From: Apostichopus japonicus
Lineage: Eukaryota > Echinodermata > Holothuroidea > Aspidochirotida > Stichopodidae
Direction of reading: 5' to 3'
Assembly (NCBI RefSeq): GCF_037975245.1
Contig: NC_092578.1
Location: forward strand, 5,499,001-5,563,000
Length of the DNA: 64,000 bases
Both the position numbers and the translations under genes were made by a program. The stretch's first letter is position 1; the number at the start of each line of letters is the position of its first letter. Below are positions 1 to 13,434 of this stretch, piece by piece. The notes beneath the pieces are model-generated. The model was not told the DNA's origin and ran no database searches. It was given only the letters and a program-made list of their open reading frames with translations.

Positions 1-1774
1 ATTATCGAAAGTATATGTGACTGGGTGTGCTGAACTTTCATATGATTTCAGCCTTTTGAGAAGGCTTTAAAATTGTTAATAATTTAATGACTCTCGATAA
101 GGGAAAAACTCCCGAGAAACTGTCATAGTGGGAGTAGAACCCTGCCGCCAGTAATGTTTGTAAATGATGGAGAGATGGGTGACCAATTCTATGACAAACA
201 AGCATATGATGGAAATAGTGATCTTTATAGAAAGCTAGACATCCGCGGTAAGCCGGATATGTAATTGTTATACATCACGTGACGACAGACGTTACGTAAT
301 AAATACAATAAAACTACGATCATTGAAAATAAGTCGAGATCTCTTCAATGCATATTCTGGGTTGCTATCGCCAAACCTTGGTTTTGCTTCCTATTCACCT
401 TGTCACTAATGTGTATGTGTTTTTTTGGTTTTAACTGACGGAAATGCATGATCATGCCACCATGCCTTTATTTATATAGCAACCATTGTCACTCGTGTTG
501 TTAGAACCTCGGTATACCTAAGTTAATACTTTATTTAGTATATTTCACTCGTTCGACGGTAAGTTTTAGATCTTAAGTTGGAGACTGTTGAAGAAAAAAT
601 AATACTTGGATAATTTTGTCACCTGTATCAAGCTATTGGACCTTTGGTCGATAAAAATGATGTACCTCTGTATTTCATACTTCGAGATGTAGAAAAAGTA
701 GAGTCAGCAATCATATTCTACGGAGGTTGCTTATTTCCACTTAACTCAGTGCTTCTCTGGCCGAGATTAAAGAAACAGGACACTATAGCGGCGATCCTCA
801 TAAGTGTGACACCCACTGGGTAGCTTATTATGTTCCGAGGCTTTAGGGATGCCATGTCAAAGGTCACTGGAGAACCATCCATAGGACACAGATTGATATA
901 GTGCCTATATCCACATGTAACGCGACTGATTTTGTTTTCAGCTCAGGGGGCTATCATATTATGTGCCGACGTTTTTACAGGCAAAAACAGGTGACCCAAA
1001 ACAAGAAACTAACTAAATTTTGGAGTTCAAGGCACGTCACACAAACATGCATGCATTTTAAACGCAGGAAATAAACTTACTGTAGCCATTTACAGTTTGG
1101 GAATACCTCAGATCGGACTTAAAATTCCTAGAACATATGTTTGAGGTTAAAAAAAGTTGTATGAACTATTGAGTTATTGGTCTTTGGTTGTACTGGCGGG
1201 TGGGTCAAAGAGAGTTATATAGAAGCCAGCGAGCCAAACTGTTTCTTTAATATTAAACCAATGCGTGTAAGGCTTATAATAGGGTAGTTTACCAGACAAT
1301 AAGTATGTAGATACCACTCATTAAATTATGAAAGAATATCAAACAAATATATCAGTTAAGAGATCATGATGAATAATTACGATATCCTTTTTGGGGTTTG
1401 CCAAACAGATAATAACTGTTTTACATTGAGTGGATAAGGCAGTTTCAGTTAAAGGTAGTCAATATAGGCCCCAAATTACAGCTATAATTGCTAGAAGTTT
1501 TCAAAAAGTACTTTCCTGGAGGTCTTTACTCTCCAAATTGTTCTGAGACATTTTTAATGAACATACAAGATGGCTGAATGTCCCAGTGAGGAAAATTTCC
1601 TCAGTTTAAAAATGTTGACCAAAGGTGACCGTATTTGAATATCTAGCATATTTGGGGCCAATACAACATACCTTTAAAAGTTTGATATAATCAGCTGATT
1701 TTTGCTTCAATTTATAGTCCCTTTTATTTATTATAATCTGTCTGTTCTTATTATAATTATTATTATTATTACAG
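1..1774. other. Upstream flank or first intron of the CUB gene
   Basis: No confidently coding exon is seen here. The first clear exon of the CUB gene opens just after this stretch with a TTATTATTATTACAG acceptor, so its 5' exons and signal peptide lie here unrecognised or outside the window. A possible exon at about 142-251 ends in a GTAAGC donor but has the wrong phase to join the next exon. Confidence 0.5.
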
Positions 1775-1889
1775 ATCGAACATGAGGGTTCTAGAATGAA
1801 AAGGCAGATAGAAGGTGTTCCTTCTCTGGCTGACTTTGAGATCAGAAAGGCATCCCTGAATGCAATAGCAGACATCCTGGAGATCAAAT
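1775..1889 (+). CDS. CUB gene visible exon 1: N-terminal helical segment
   Basis: The acceptor follows a TTATT-rich tract and the donor is GTAAGT. It encodes 38 residues including MKRQIEGVPSLADFEIRKAS, charged and probably helical, and ends in phase 1 so that TTT (Phe) forms with the next exon. A preceding exon in phase 0 is required. Confidence 0.65.
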
Positions 1890-4800
1890 GTAAGTATCGG
1901 CTATAGCCGAATATTAACTTTCGTCTCCTCCTATGCATGTGACGATAGCTGACTATCTAGTGGTCTCTCTAAAATGCCTGTGTGTACAAAGCAGGCGCGT
2001 AGCCAAAGGGAGGCGAAGGGGCGACCGCACCCCAACCCCCTTGAGCATATTTTTGTTGTATGTTTTTATGATATCGCTAGAATTTCAAAATAGAAAATGC
2101 TAAGATGCAACTAACAAGGCCTGGGAAGTGCCATATTCAGCGATCTGGGAGGCATAGTTTCGGCCAAAATGTTCTTGTACGCTTCGCGCCAACTTATGGT
2201 GGCGCTACGCTTAGATAGTTTGCAGAGTCATATGTACGGCTCTGATAGTGTGCCTACAGGTTCGCCCTTCCCTTGACAAATTAAATAAGAACGTAACAAT
2301 ACAACATATGATGTAGACCTATGATATAGGCCTATGCAACCATATCGAATTTGTTTGCCATGGCTTGGTGACATATCACGCAGTTAGTTTTAATGTTCTC
2401 ACAGCAAAATGATAAGACCACTCTCTACTGCAAGCCTGAAAAATGTGAACCTTTCAATATGGAGGAGACAGGGGTAGGGGGGGGGGGGAGGCGGAGGCAT
2501 ACGCACCCTGTGAACTTCTCTGCGAACGGGTCTGGTATATCAGGTTTTCGTTCTTGTTTTGTAAGTGTATATCTGATGTTTAGGGTAAAGGAGGCAAAGA
2601 GCTGAAATCTACAAAACTATCTGACAGCCTTCGGAGAAGGACCCTATGTACAGAAGTAATCTTACGAAAAGGGAAAATCGATCATGTTGTTGTGCGTGTG
2701 TGTGTGTGTGTGTGGGTCAGGGTGTGTGTTACTTTAGCGCTGCATGATGGACATCCAGTTTGACCGTCACGTGGTATAAAGGAGATCAGACGGTGTTATT
2801 GAGAACTGGAACCGTGTTAGTTGTCTATATAGAAAAGGGCAGTCGAGACGTCAAAGTTTCGCAATTTTGTAAATAAGATAAAAGACGACTTGTTTGAACT
2901 TCGCAGTTGGTATTTTCAGTTCCCTCTAAACCCCAAGACCAAAACCTTCCCCCTTCGCTCCCTCCATATGTACGATATCATCTTAAAGGAATTGAAGACT
3001 CGCCCCAAAGCGCGTGCGGCCATCTGAAAAAGTTAACTTTCTGTTGATTGCAAGTGACGTTTTGTTCGTGTCGCTACAAAGTGCAGACAGTAATGAAACG
3101 TGATACCTTGTTATCTTTAGCTGGACCTGAGATGTCCATCGCTGTATCGTTTATACACTGTGCTGTGGGTACTGACCGTAGCTGTTATGTACTGACTGTA
3201 CACTAGTGTCTAATAACCGAAGGTAGCAAGCTGTGTGCGTATTTTCTGGGATCGATGGTGGTGTCTATAACACTTCTGTTACACCTCATTCGAAACTAGG
3301 TCAGAATACCGGCATTGGACGTTTCTTTTAGCGCGAGTCTTCACACCCTTTAACCAATTAAGTGTTGTTCCTGTTATCTTTCAGTTTGCAACGACGATCA
3401 TCTTGCTGGTGTTGTATGTCCCGGCGAGGAGGAATCGGACGATCCAATCTGTGCCTCCTGGTCAGAAGTTTGTAATGGCAGACAGGTATAACTACAAACA
3501 AGCACCTAATAGGTTAAACCTACTAACAAATGCTTAGAGACTAGTTCTATAAAAAAATTACTTTTAAAGAACCTCCAAATTTCCGATTATCCCAATATAT
3601 TTTTATTTACACGCTGCTTTCATGTTATATATGTTTCAAAGGCAATTGTATACTAACAGTATGGGCAGTATGAATATCATGTTAATTACAAATAAAGGCA
3701 AAATAAAGTGCTTTTGAGGATGCCAGCTTAATACTTTTTAACATTTCGTGACCATTGTCTACCTTTTCGGTTTCACGAAAGGGAAAACTATGGAGCCACT
3801 CTTACCGACCTTGCAAAATTGGGGGGGGGGGGGCGGATTGCAAAGTCGGTAATGACTATAACGCGGATCGCAAAGAAGGGAATTACTATTACGGTTTGCT
3901 TCGTCTAAACACGACATTATACAGAAACGTTGTACTCAAAGCCGAAGCCAAAGTGAATTAATCTGGTCACATGATATCAGGAGTCTATGTATGCTAAGTT
4001 CTTCAATACCGCCCGCATTTTCTTTCCCCGGTGGGGGGGGGGGTGGAACATTTCATACTGTCTTGTACTTTTGATGGAGCTTATTTGAAGCAATACCGAG
4101 ATCATCTTTCGGTAAAACCTTGATGATGTATTCACATGAACAGAATCAGTCGAATTTGAACAGAGGTGACAATTTCACGGCGTTGTTGACAAGTCTCGGG
4201 GCATGATCTTAAAATAACGTTTATGAATAATGTTTACTCTTGAATAATTGTTCTTGTTGTTGTTGCTGTTGTTGTTGTTGTTGTTTTTCTCCTCGAAACA
4301 TCTTCCTCCGAACCCTCATTCCATGCTACGGCATGGAAGAAGGGTCAAATTTAAATGAAATAAAACGTGCCCAGATGCTTTAAATTATCAGTCCTATTTT
4401 TTGTTATCTCTCTCTATCTCTCTCTCTCGCTCTGTTTTGTGTGCAAAGTTTTGTGGTGCTGACGAGTACGACGAGTGTCTTCAGAAGACTATTGATGACT
4501 ATGGTGTACCATGGTTTGACTTTTGTCGAGGAGAAGAAAAAGTCGACTACTGTCGCCTTAAAGACTTTCAACCAACTAGTAAGGATATAGTCGAATTTTC
4601 TGATTTCAAGTCCTCTCTATCTGCCTTCCGCTGAAATGATTATGTTATAATGGAACACTTGTACTCAAACTGCATATCTATATTCTGACTGGTTGTAAAT
4701 TTTGTAAATGTTTTTTTTTTAGAGAAAGCGGCGTAGCATGCCTAAAAGTATATTGTCTGTTTAGAGATAATAAAAATAAACGTTATTACGCTTTAACATA

Positions 4801-7251
4801 TATCTTTTCAAAGAATTCTTATCAACTTCTCCTTCTCCTTCTCCCCTCCTCCTCCTTCTCCCCTCCTCCTCATTCTTCTTCTTCTTCTTCTTTTCCTTCT
4901 CATTCTCCTACTTCTAATTAATAGGGTGCGGGGCTGATCTTAAATTGAGGAAGGGAGCTAAAGAAGTGAAAATTCTCTCACCAAACTATGACAGTAACTA
5001 TAACAACAACGCCTTCTGTTTCTGGAGAATAACCGCCCCCGAAGGATCCAATATCAGAATTTCTTTCAAAGATTTCCGCACGGAGAAGAATTACGATTAC
5101 CTCAACATCGGTAAAGGTTTAGATTATTTAACCACTGATGTCTCCCAGCTCATCCTGAACAAATTTTCAGGAGATGTACCTCCCGAACCGGCTGAATTCC
5201 AAACACCTAACAACGAAATATTTATCGCATTCATCTCCGACGCGTACGATAACGAGCAAGGTTTCAAAATCGGGGTGAAGGTTGCTGATGAGGGTAAGTT
5301 TGACAAAGGAGATTCTACGTAGTGTGTCATATTCCCTCCCATTCCCCTTCCCCTCCCCTTACCCACAGGCAACACAAATAGTTACATAAGTACAAAACCT
5401 GAATGATTCAGACGTCGTCATTATTGAGAGTGGTATATACTGTCTATCAAATTATCGATACAGAGTATGATGGTTTCTATGATTATTCTTCCATCAAATA
5501 TAAAAATTACGTTCACTTCCATTTACTAACGATATTTTGTATATATTTGTTTCTGTTTCAGATGACACATCGGAAGTATATGAACCTCCAGAGCCAGTAA
5601 TCAATAAAAGTATGTACTATCCCTTGTTCATTTTAAGACACACATTTTAATAAATTGTGGACCATTAGAAAAACACTGCCAGCTGTCCAGATTATATTTC
5701 TATACCACGTCTATTTTTTATTTATTTATTCCTTTTTGGGGGAGATAAAGCCCTTTAAACACATGCGGCTTATAAACAAAAGTGTCTTGCCTACACACAA
5801 ACAGACCATTAGGTCAGCCTGAGTTTCTCAAATGCAACCCAAAACTCAATCGGAAAACTGGCCTCGATTAAAATATTTGTTAACAATGCATTCACAAACT
5901 AATCAAGGGCAAATGGTGTTTTAATGGTCATCCACGGCCGTATGGAAAGCCGTTTTAACATTTAATAAGGAATTTCAGATATCTCGAAATAATTTCAGAT
6001 ATCTCAAATTAAATTACAGATATCTCCAATTTATTTAAGATATCTACAAATAATTGCAGATATCTTAATATCAGTTTCAGATATCTCGAAATACAACGGA
6101 ATTTCAGATATCTGAAATTGAATTCGAGATATCTCGAATTCAATTTCAGATATCTCGAATTCAATTTCAGATATCTCGAAATACAACGGAATTTCAGATA
6201 TCTGAAATTGAATTCGAGATATCTCGAATTCAATTTCAGATATCTCGAATTCAATTTCAGATATCTGAAACAGAATTTTAGATATCTTGAATTCAATTTC
6301 AGATATCTCGAATTCAATTTCAGATATCTGAAATAGAATTTCAGATATCTCGAATTCAATTTCAGATATCTCGATTTCAATTTCAGATATCTCGAATTCA
6401 ATTTCAGATATCTCGAATTCAATTTCAGATATCTGAAATAGAATTTCAGATATCTCGAATTAAATTACAGATGTCTGAAATACCCGATTAAATGTTAAAA
6501 TGGCTTTCCATACGTGCCATTTTAACATTTAATCGGGAAATTCTGCATATGCATTACAGATATCTTGAATTCAATTGCAGATATCTCGAATTAGATTTGC
6601 AGATATCTTGAATTTAATTTCAGATATCTCGAATTCAATTTCAGATATCTCGAATTCAATTTCAGATATCTGAAATAGAATTTTAAATATCTCGAATTCA
6701 ATTTCGAATATCTCGAATTCAATTTCAGATATCTCGAATTCAATTTCAGATATCTGAATTAGAATTTCAGATATCTCGAAATCTATTTTAGATATCTCGA
6801 ATTCAATTTCAGATATCTGAAATAAAATTTCAGATATCTCGAATTAGATTTAAGATATCTCGAATTTAATTTTAGATATCTGGAATAGAATTTTAGATAT
6901 CTAAAATAAGAAACAATTTAAGATATCTGAAATTCCCGAATACATGTTAAAATGGCTTTCCATACGGCCGCACTGCTGTTCACATGAATCTTTAAAAGGA
7001 ACATGATTTTTTTTTAATTGAGTATGAAACTTTATGATGATAAACAATAAGGTTAAGGCCAGCACCTTCATGAAATTAGCCTTAAAGGAGCACTCCATAG
7101 ATAGAGCATATTTTAAAGGTAAATCTGTTGCAAACCGGAACATACAGCCTACGTCACCAGCTCACGTATACTTCATGTTTTACTCGGACTTAAACATATC
7201 TGCCTGCAGTCACCTTTAAAGGAGATATAAGGATATATATTATATATATAA

Positions 7252-7312
<61 letters not shown>

Positions 7313-10300
7313 TACGTAATTTATCATGTCATGTATGAGAGAACGCTTAATCAAAATTCGAGTACGCGTTTCTGTTCGTTCGTGTAACCCCTGCAGCTTG
7401 CGGAGAGCCAGAAGTGATGGAACTGGATGAGGGGTCAAAGGTTGTTATAACATCTCCAAACTTCCCTGACACTTACAGCCCAAACTCACAGTGTGACTGG
7501 CAGTTTAAAGGAGCACCCGGTAGACGTGTTGGTATAAAGGTCGTGCGCCTGGACACCGAGAACAAAGCGGTAAGTTGTATGTACTCGGTGAAACGTTGGA
7601 GGTATACAGGAGTACTCCGAGTACGCCGTTCCACAATTGGAAAGCGACATATTTGTTGTTGCATAATCACGTGTGCGAATTCTTCCAGTCGAGGAATGCG
7701 TGACTTCACTAACTATGGGGCACAGCAATTTGATCATTTCCTAATAAAGGACAAACGTGTTTGTATATATGTGCCGCACAACCTACGAAAGACATGTTCA
7801 TGATACGGGTGTACGAATATAACATGGTCACATTTTCGCACGTAAACTGTTTTTTAGTCAAGCGATAGTGGACCAGACACTGACCTGTACAATGTTATCC
7901 GAAGAACTCCTCTATAACCGGTACTTACACCGTACCAATCGTGTAACATTTCTCAATTTTTTTTTTAACCATGCTAGTCAGTTGTGACATTATCTTCTAG
8001 TTCAAATGTAAAGCCCATGGGTCCATCTTGGATCCCGCCACCCATCCATTCCTACCCCCTCCCCTTTCAAAATAATGGTCTCACTTCAACAAGCGTTTTA
8101 CTACCATTGAACCGTAAGTACTTCTCCTCACCGAAATAATTAAATATCTAGCTTCAAACACTCCTCAATGCCTGGAACTAATTTGCAGATACAGAAACAT
8201 CAGGAAAGAACTTTAAAAAACCTAACAAGTTTTAACATGCTTAAATTTTGGCCCCATACTGGTGACCTTTGTACCTAAAGTGTGAAACTTTTCTGGCTGC
8301 TGAGAACTGATTGGAGGAAACCGTTTACTCGCTCTTTAACCATGTAAAATGCGTACGGTAATTTTTTTTTTTTAAATAAAAAATTATAAGGGCGTATTAC
8401 TTTGATTAAGTATATTGACTCCAAAGGAGACTAAATATGATACCATAGCATGATTTGTTTTTCTCTGAAGGGAAAAAAAGTTATTATGTCAAAACCTTTC
8501 AAATTGAACAGTCGCGTTTTTAGTGCTCACTTCGCCGTTATCTCTCATATTTCACTATGTCAAATATGTAGAAACACTCTAAAAAAAAAGAGTTGGGCAA
8601 TTTTTTGGGGCCCAATTTTGGCCCAATTACCGTAACTGGTTAATGAATTTACTCATAGTTGGGCATATAAGTTAACCAATTCATATAGTCACTATGAAAT
8701 GAACCTACTGCCCTGTTGGGCAATTTTTTATCATTTGTTGGCGAAATGTCGAATACGCATATTAAATGTTTAATGGATATCCTTTACTCCCTAATTGGGT
8801 AACATTTGGAACTTTATTGATAGCTATTTCGACATCATGTAAGCATTTTCTCTCCGACCTTTATATCTTGGGCATAATGGATAGTTTATCAATAGGTTCA
8901 TTATCTCTGTCTTTTTACACCGTTGTTTCGTTGCAAAAGTTTGTTTTACTTACCCCTTCCAAACAAGATCTTTTACATGATAGTTCGAAATGATTCAGTC
9001 AATTGTTTTGATTCCGTAGGATGTAGTGACTGTTGGACATGGTGAATCTGTCGGTAGTCGTGACAACATCGTTGCCCGTTTGGAAGGCAATGACATCCCA
9101 AGGAAGCCCGTCGTAGTTGACAGCGAAGACGTCTGGATTCGTTTCACCACAGATACAGCTATGGAGCGAACAGGGTTTAAATTTGAAGTCAGTGAAATAC
9201 CAGCAGTAGGTAAGACGCTGAGGGTTGTTGTCAGTCAATGACGGGGGTATAGGGGTTTGGAGGTGGGGTGGGGTAGGGGAACGCGAGCGATAAGTATTGA
9301 ATAAGTTCTTCATCATTTCATATCACTTCTTCTACATGCAAACATAACCAATTTCTATAGAACGGAGCTCACTCGTCGATTTACTTCATAGCGTACCTCA
9401 TAGAGCAGGGTTGTCCAACCTTTTGCAGAGGAGGGCCGCATGGAATGATTATGATGAAGGAGGGGGCCGCATGAACCCTACGCTCGATTTTTCGATTTTC
9501 GCCCGAAGCCCAAGGCAACAAGATATGAGCACTGCGCGCGGAGCGCACTGATTTATTTTCCTTCCTGATAAAACATGAATAAAGTCCAGCCGCCCCCCCC
9601 CCCTCCGCTGAGAGAGTGTCACACAAACTGACCTGTATGCAGTTTTTTGGACCCAGAAGGTTCGAATGATTGATTATATAGCTTAAAATTGTTATCAATA
9701 AATCTGCTCACTAACATTTCGCACCGTAGAGCATCTCTGGCGGGCCGGACGCAACCATGCGGCGGGCCGGACTGTGGCCCGCGGGCCGTAGGTTGGACAA
9801 CCCTGTCATAGAGTAACGTTCGTTTCGTTATCAAACGTATCTGCCGCTACTTTCTTTTTTTGGCCTGTAGGTTGTGGAGGAGACTTTAAGGTGCCAGAAG
9901 ATGGGTCCATCGTTATTGCCTCACCGAACTTTCCGGACCTAGCCTATCGAGTTAACCAGAACTGTGAGTGGCGGTTTCAGTCGGCTCCTGGTCGCAAGCT
10001 GACGATGCAGTTCCTTGAATTCAAGACGCAGAGATACGCAGATGTCGTCAGTGCTGGGTTCGGTGATGAACCTGCCTTTGATTGGTCAGTTTTCAAATGT
10101 TATGGTCAAATTCTGTCTGCGAATCGAAGGTTATGTACTAATAGCTCTAAAACGTGACATATTTTATAATCCAGCTCAGCAAAACACGTGCCAATTGTAA
10201 AAGGATGGGAAGGAGGGGGTGGAGGGTGGAGGGGTGGAGGGAGGGGGTCGGGCCATTGGGTCGTTGAAGCCAACTTCATGATGTCTGGGTCCACCCTAAG

Positions 10301-12849
10301 AGTCTAAACTAAAATTTAAGAAGTGAAAACGGTGAAATCTAAGACATACTTTGTATATAAATTAGGACATATATGATTATGCCTGCATGCAAACTTGTGC
10401 TAATAACTACTTCTGTTTTCTGTTGTGGAGTGGCAATAATGAGGGAGCAGGGGGGGGGGCGGGAGTACACCCCAACATACCCCTCTACGTCCGCGTCTAC
10501 CAAGTGGTTTAGACAATACATTGGGGTAGAATATTTCCTCATTGCAGCCTTCGTTTTCCTAGCCACTTCTTCCTAAAAATTCACATCTCAGTTAGACAAT
10601 TTTTATTGCAATACTAAAAAAAAAAAAGTTTTCCTTACGAAAATACTTTGACGTCGACTGACAGCCCCTGTTATTTGTGCAACTTGCAGATTGTCCGCAT
10701 GCCTCTTTTCTACGAGAGAGCCGTGTCGTCTCCACATTGTAACCTATCACAACTCGGAGATGTTTGGACAAAGTGCAGCGCACAATAATCACAGATATTC
10801 TTCGCGCTCAGAAAGAATTTAATTCATCCAACATTCCAGCATGCCGCTTTGAAAGAACGAGTGACAGATGGCTATGCCGATTTGTCCATTTATAAATGCA
10901 CATATGACGAGTTCTCTGCCAATCAGAACAGTTAAACACTGACACGTGACAGAGTTCCCGGGGGGCTATGAGATTACAAATAAACCGCCAGATGGCAATT
11001 TTCATTTTGTGGCATCATGTCGACTTTTTTTTATGCCAAATCAGAACCCTACCGTCTAAAATGAGCCAATGAGATCACGAGGAAAACTCTCATTTGTAAG
11101 AAAATTGTCAAATGTCGATTTTCTCGTACACAAAGATAAAGTGACGGTCTTGTCCGAAGGAGAGTAGGATATAAAACTGGACATGCATGCCAATCCCAAA
11201 TCGGCATAGTTGTTATGTCGATTACAGGACGTATGGCACGTTAAAGGTGCAGCACCTTTGTCCCTTATACCGTATATAGTTTCGGCAATTCGACGAATTG
11301 GCTAATGTGCACTGCATCCATCCAGAAACTATATTTGGGTTGAAATGTAAAAAAGACAAGGTAACCATTTAATTTTTTTGTATTCTTTATATGTTTCGCA
11401 TTTTGGTTGTTTTTTTTTTCTTACTCAGGAGCAATTATGTTATAACTGAGCACAGTGGTGATGCACTGCCTGACCCTCCAGCGTTTGACTCTAGGAAACC
11501 ATCTGCTTGGTTGTCATTCCGATCGGACTCTTTCATCGTGGATAGAGGTTTCAAGGTACTAGTCGGAGATACAAGTATCTATGGTACGTGCAAGTAGGTT
11601 CGATTGTAAGTGGGTTCTGTGGTATATGTTATCAACGCACTTTAGAGTGCTCAGTAAGCTGCTGCCACAACACATTATCCCTCTGACTTTCGCTCATTTT
11701 TCTTGATGTTTTTTACGTCTATGCTTTTCCAAGTTCTGCTTCATTGAGATATTCAACAACAACAAAATCATCGTTACACGTATTACTTTGTCTGTTTAAA
11801 AGCTTGGTCAGTCATTTTAGAAGTCATTGATGTGTACCACCATAGGCGTAGGAGGCGGGGTGGGGCTGGAGGGGATGCAGCTACCAACCAAATATTTTTG
11901 TGAAAATTCGGGCAATATACTGAGAATTTTTCGGGCACCCACTAAAAGAAAACTAATTTGCAATGTGTTTTCCCAATGGTTAAACCTGTATCAATTTTAT
12001 CAATATTATTGTAACGACTTCCCCAATAATGATAACCAATGTGGAACGGTAATAACACGGGAAAATGATTGTATGCTATTGGCATGCGATGCAATAACCG
12101 ATATATGCCTCTATGATATGCACATAAAGATGTTGAACGCGCGCGGAGCGCGAAAAATGTTGGTTATATTTTCGGGCAATTAGTTACAGCCCCCCCCCCC
12201 CCCCCAATCATATTAGGCTCCTACGCCTATGTGTACCACAGTACAACATATTATGCACACGTTAACATTCCTGCATGAAGTCTATAGTATATACAAGCTG
12301 TCTGAAGTTTACGATACTTAACTGTTATTTCTTTATTTATTTCTATCAGCGAGTGGAACGAAAGCAACGAAAGGAGAAGTTCATGAATTAAACTCAGGTA
12401 ATCCTACATAGTCTACGTCATCACTAACTTTGAATACTCTGGGCTTTCTGATCAGGCCCTTCCCTTGTCTAGTTGTCAGTGACACCTTGCAATCTATACT
12501 TCAACACTAAATGTGAATATTCTGTGATTTCTTATCAGGCCCATTTCTTGTCCAGTTGTCAGGGACATCCTTCAGTCTATACTTCATCACTAAATTTGAA
12601 TATTCTGGGCATTCTAATTACGTCAATCCCTTGTCCAGTTGTCGTTGACATCCTAATATCTAAAGTCTACTATAGGGCCTTCCTAAAATCGCTTTCGATT
12701 TGAGATATTTTTTATTTGTACAAGGGTCATTTCTTTTCTTTTCTAAACTATAGTCACTTTTCCGTCCGCTCTTAACGTCTTTTCCCCCATGATCATGAAT
12801 GTTCATACTTATATATAGGCATATATGACTATGTGTGTATATATATGTA

Positions 12850-12909
<60 letters not shown>

Positions 12910-13387
12910 TATACTTTATATTAATGCAATGGAGGTATATAAATGAAAATCGTAATGAGTTGGAAAATCAAGAACAGTGAAAAAACTTTCAGCCTCCACC
13001 GGGATTCGAACCACGGGCCTCCCGCATTAACATAAAGTCTGTTCAAAGTATCTCTTTCGAGATCCGGCTTTAGGAATCACAAATGATTTTCGAGTTGGAT
13101 AGCATCATGTTTGATCTCTAGAGTAGGGCAAAATATGTCACCAAAAACAGAACTAGTATTGTTCGATATAGGTGACAAACGCCTACAGTGGAATTACGAT
13201 CTTCCTTACTGGTTTCGAACCTCTGGACATACAATCAGCGTCCATAGCCTAGTGGTTAGGGTGTCCGCGTACAGAGCGGGAGGCCCGTGGTTCGAATCCC
13301 GGTGGAGGCTGAAAGTTTTTTCACTGTTCTTGATTTTCCAACTCATTACGATTTTCATTTATATATATATATATATATGCATATGTG

Positions 13388-13434
<47 letters not shown>

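Noticed and set aside
142-251. Possible upstream coding exon reading GEMGDQFYDKQAYDGNSDLY with a GTAAGC donor
   Set aside because: Its end phase (1) cannot join the phase 0 start of the next exon, and no intervening exon was found.
6009-6422. Long minus-strand ORF of repeated NSRYLKL units, and a plus-strand counterpart
   Set aside because: Both frames are open only because the 21-bp satellite lacks stops and is near-palindromic; no start, splice or conservation signal.
10200-10260. G-rich tract as a functional G-quadruplex
   Set aside because: Sequence could fold so, but many homopolymer G runs occur in this window and nothing ties this one to regulation.
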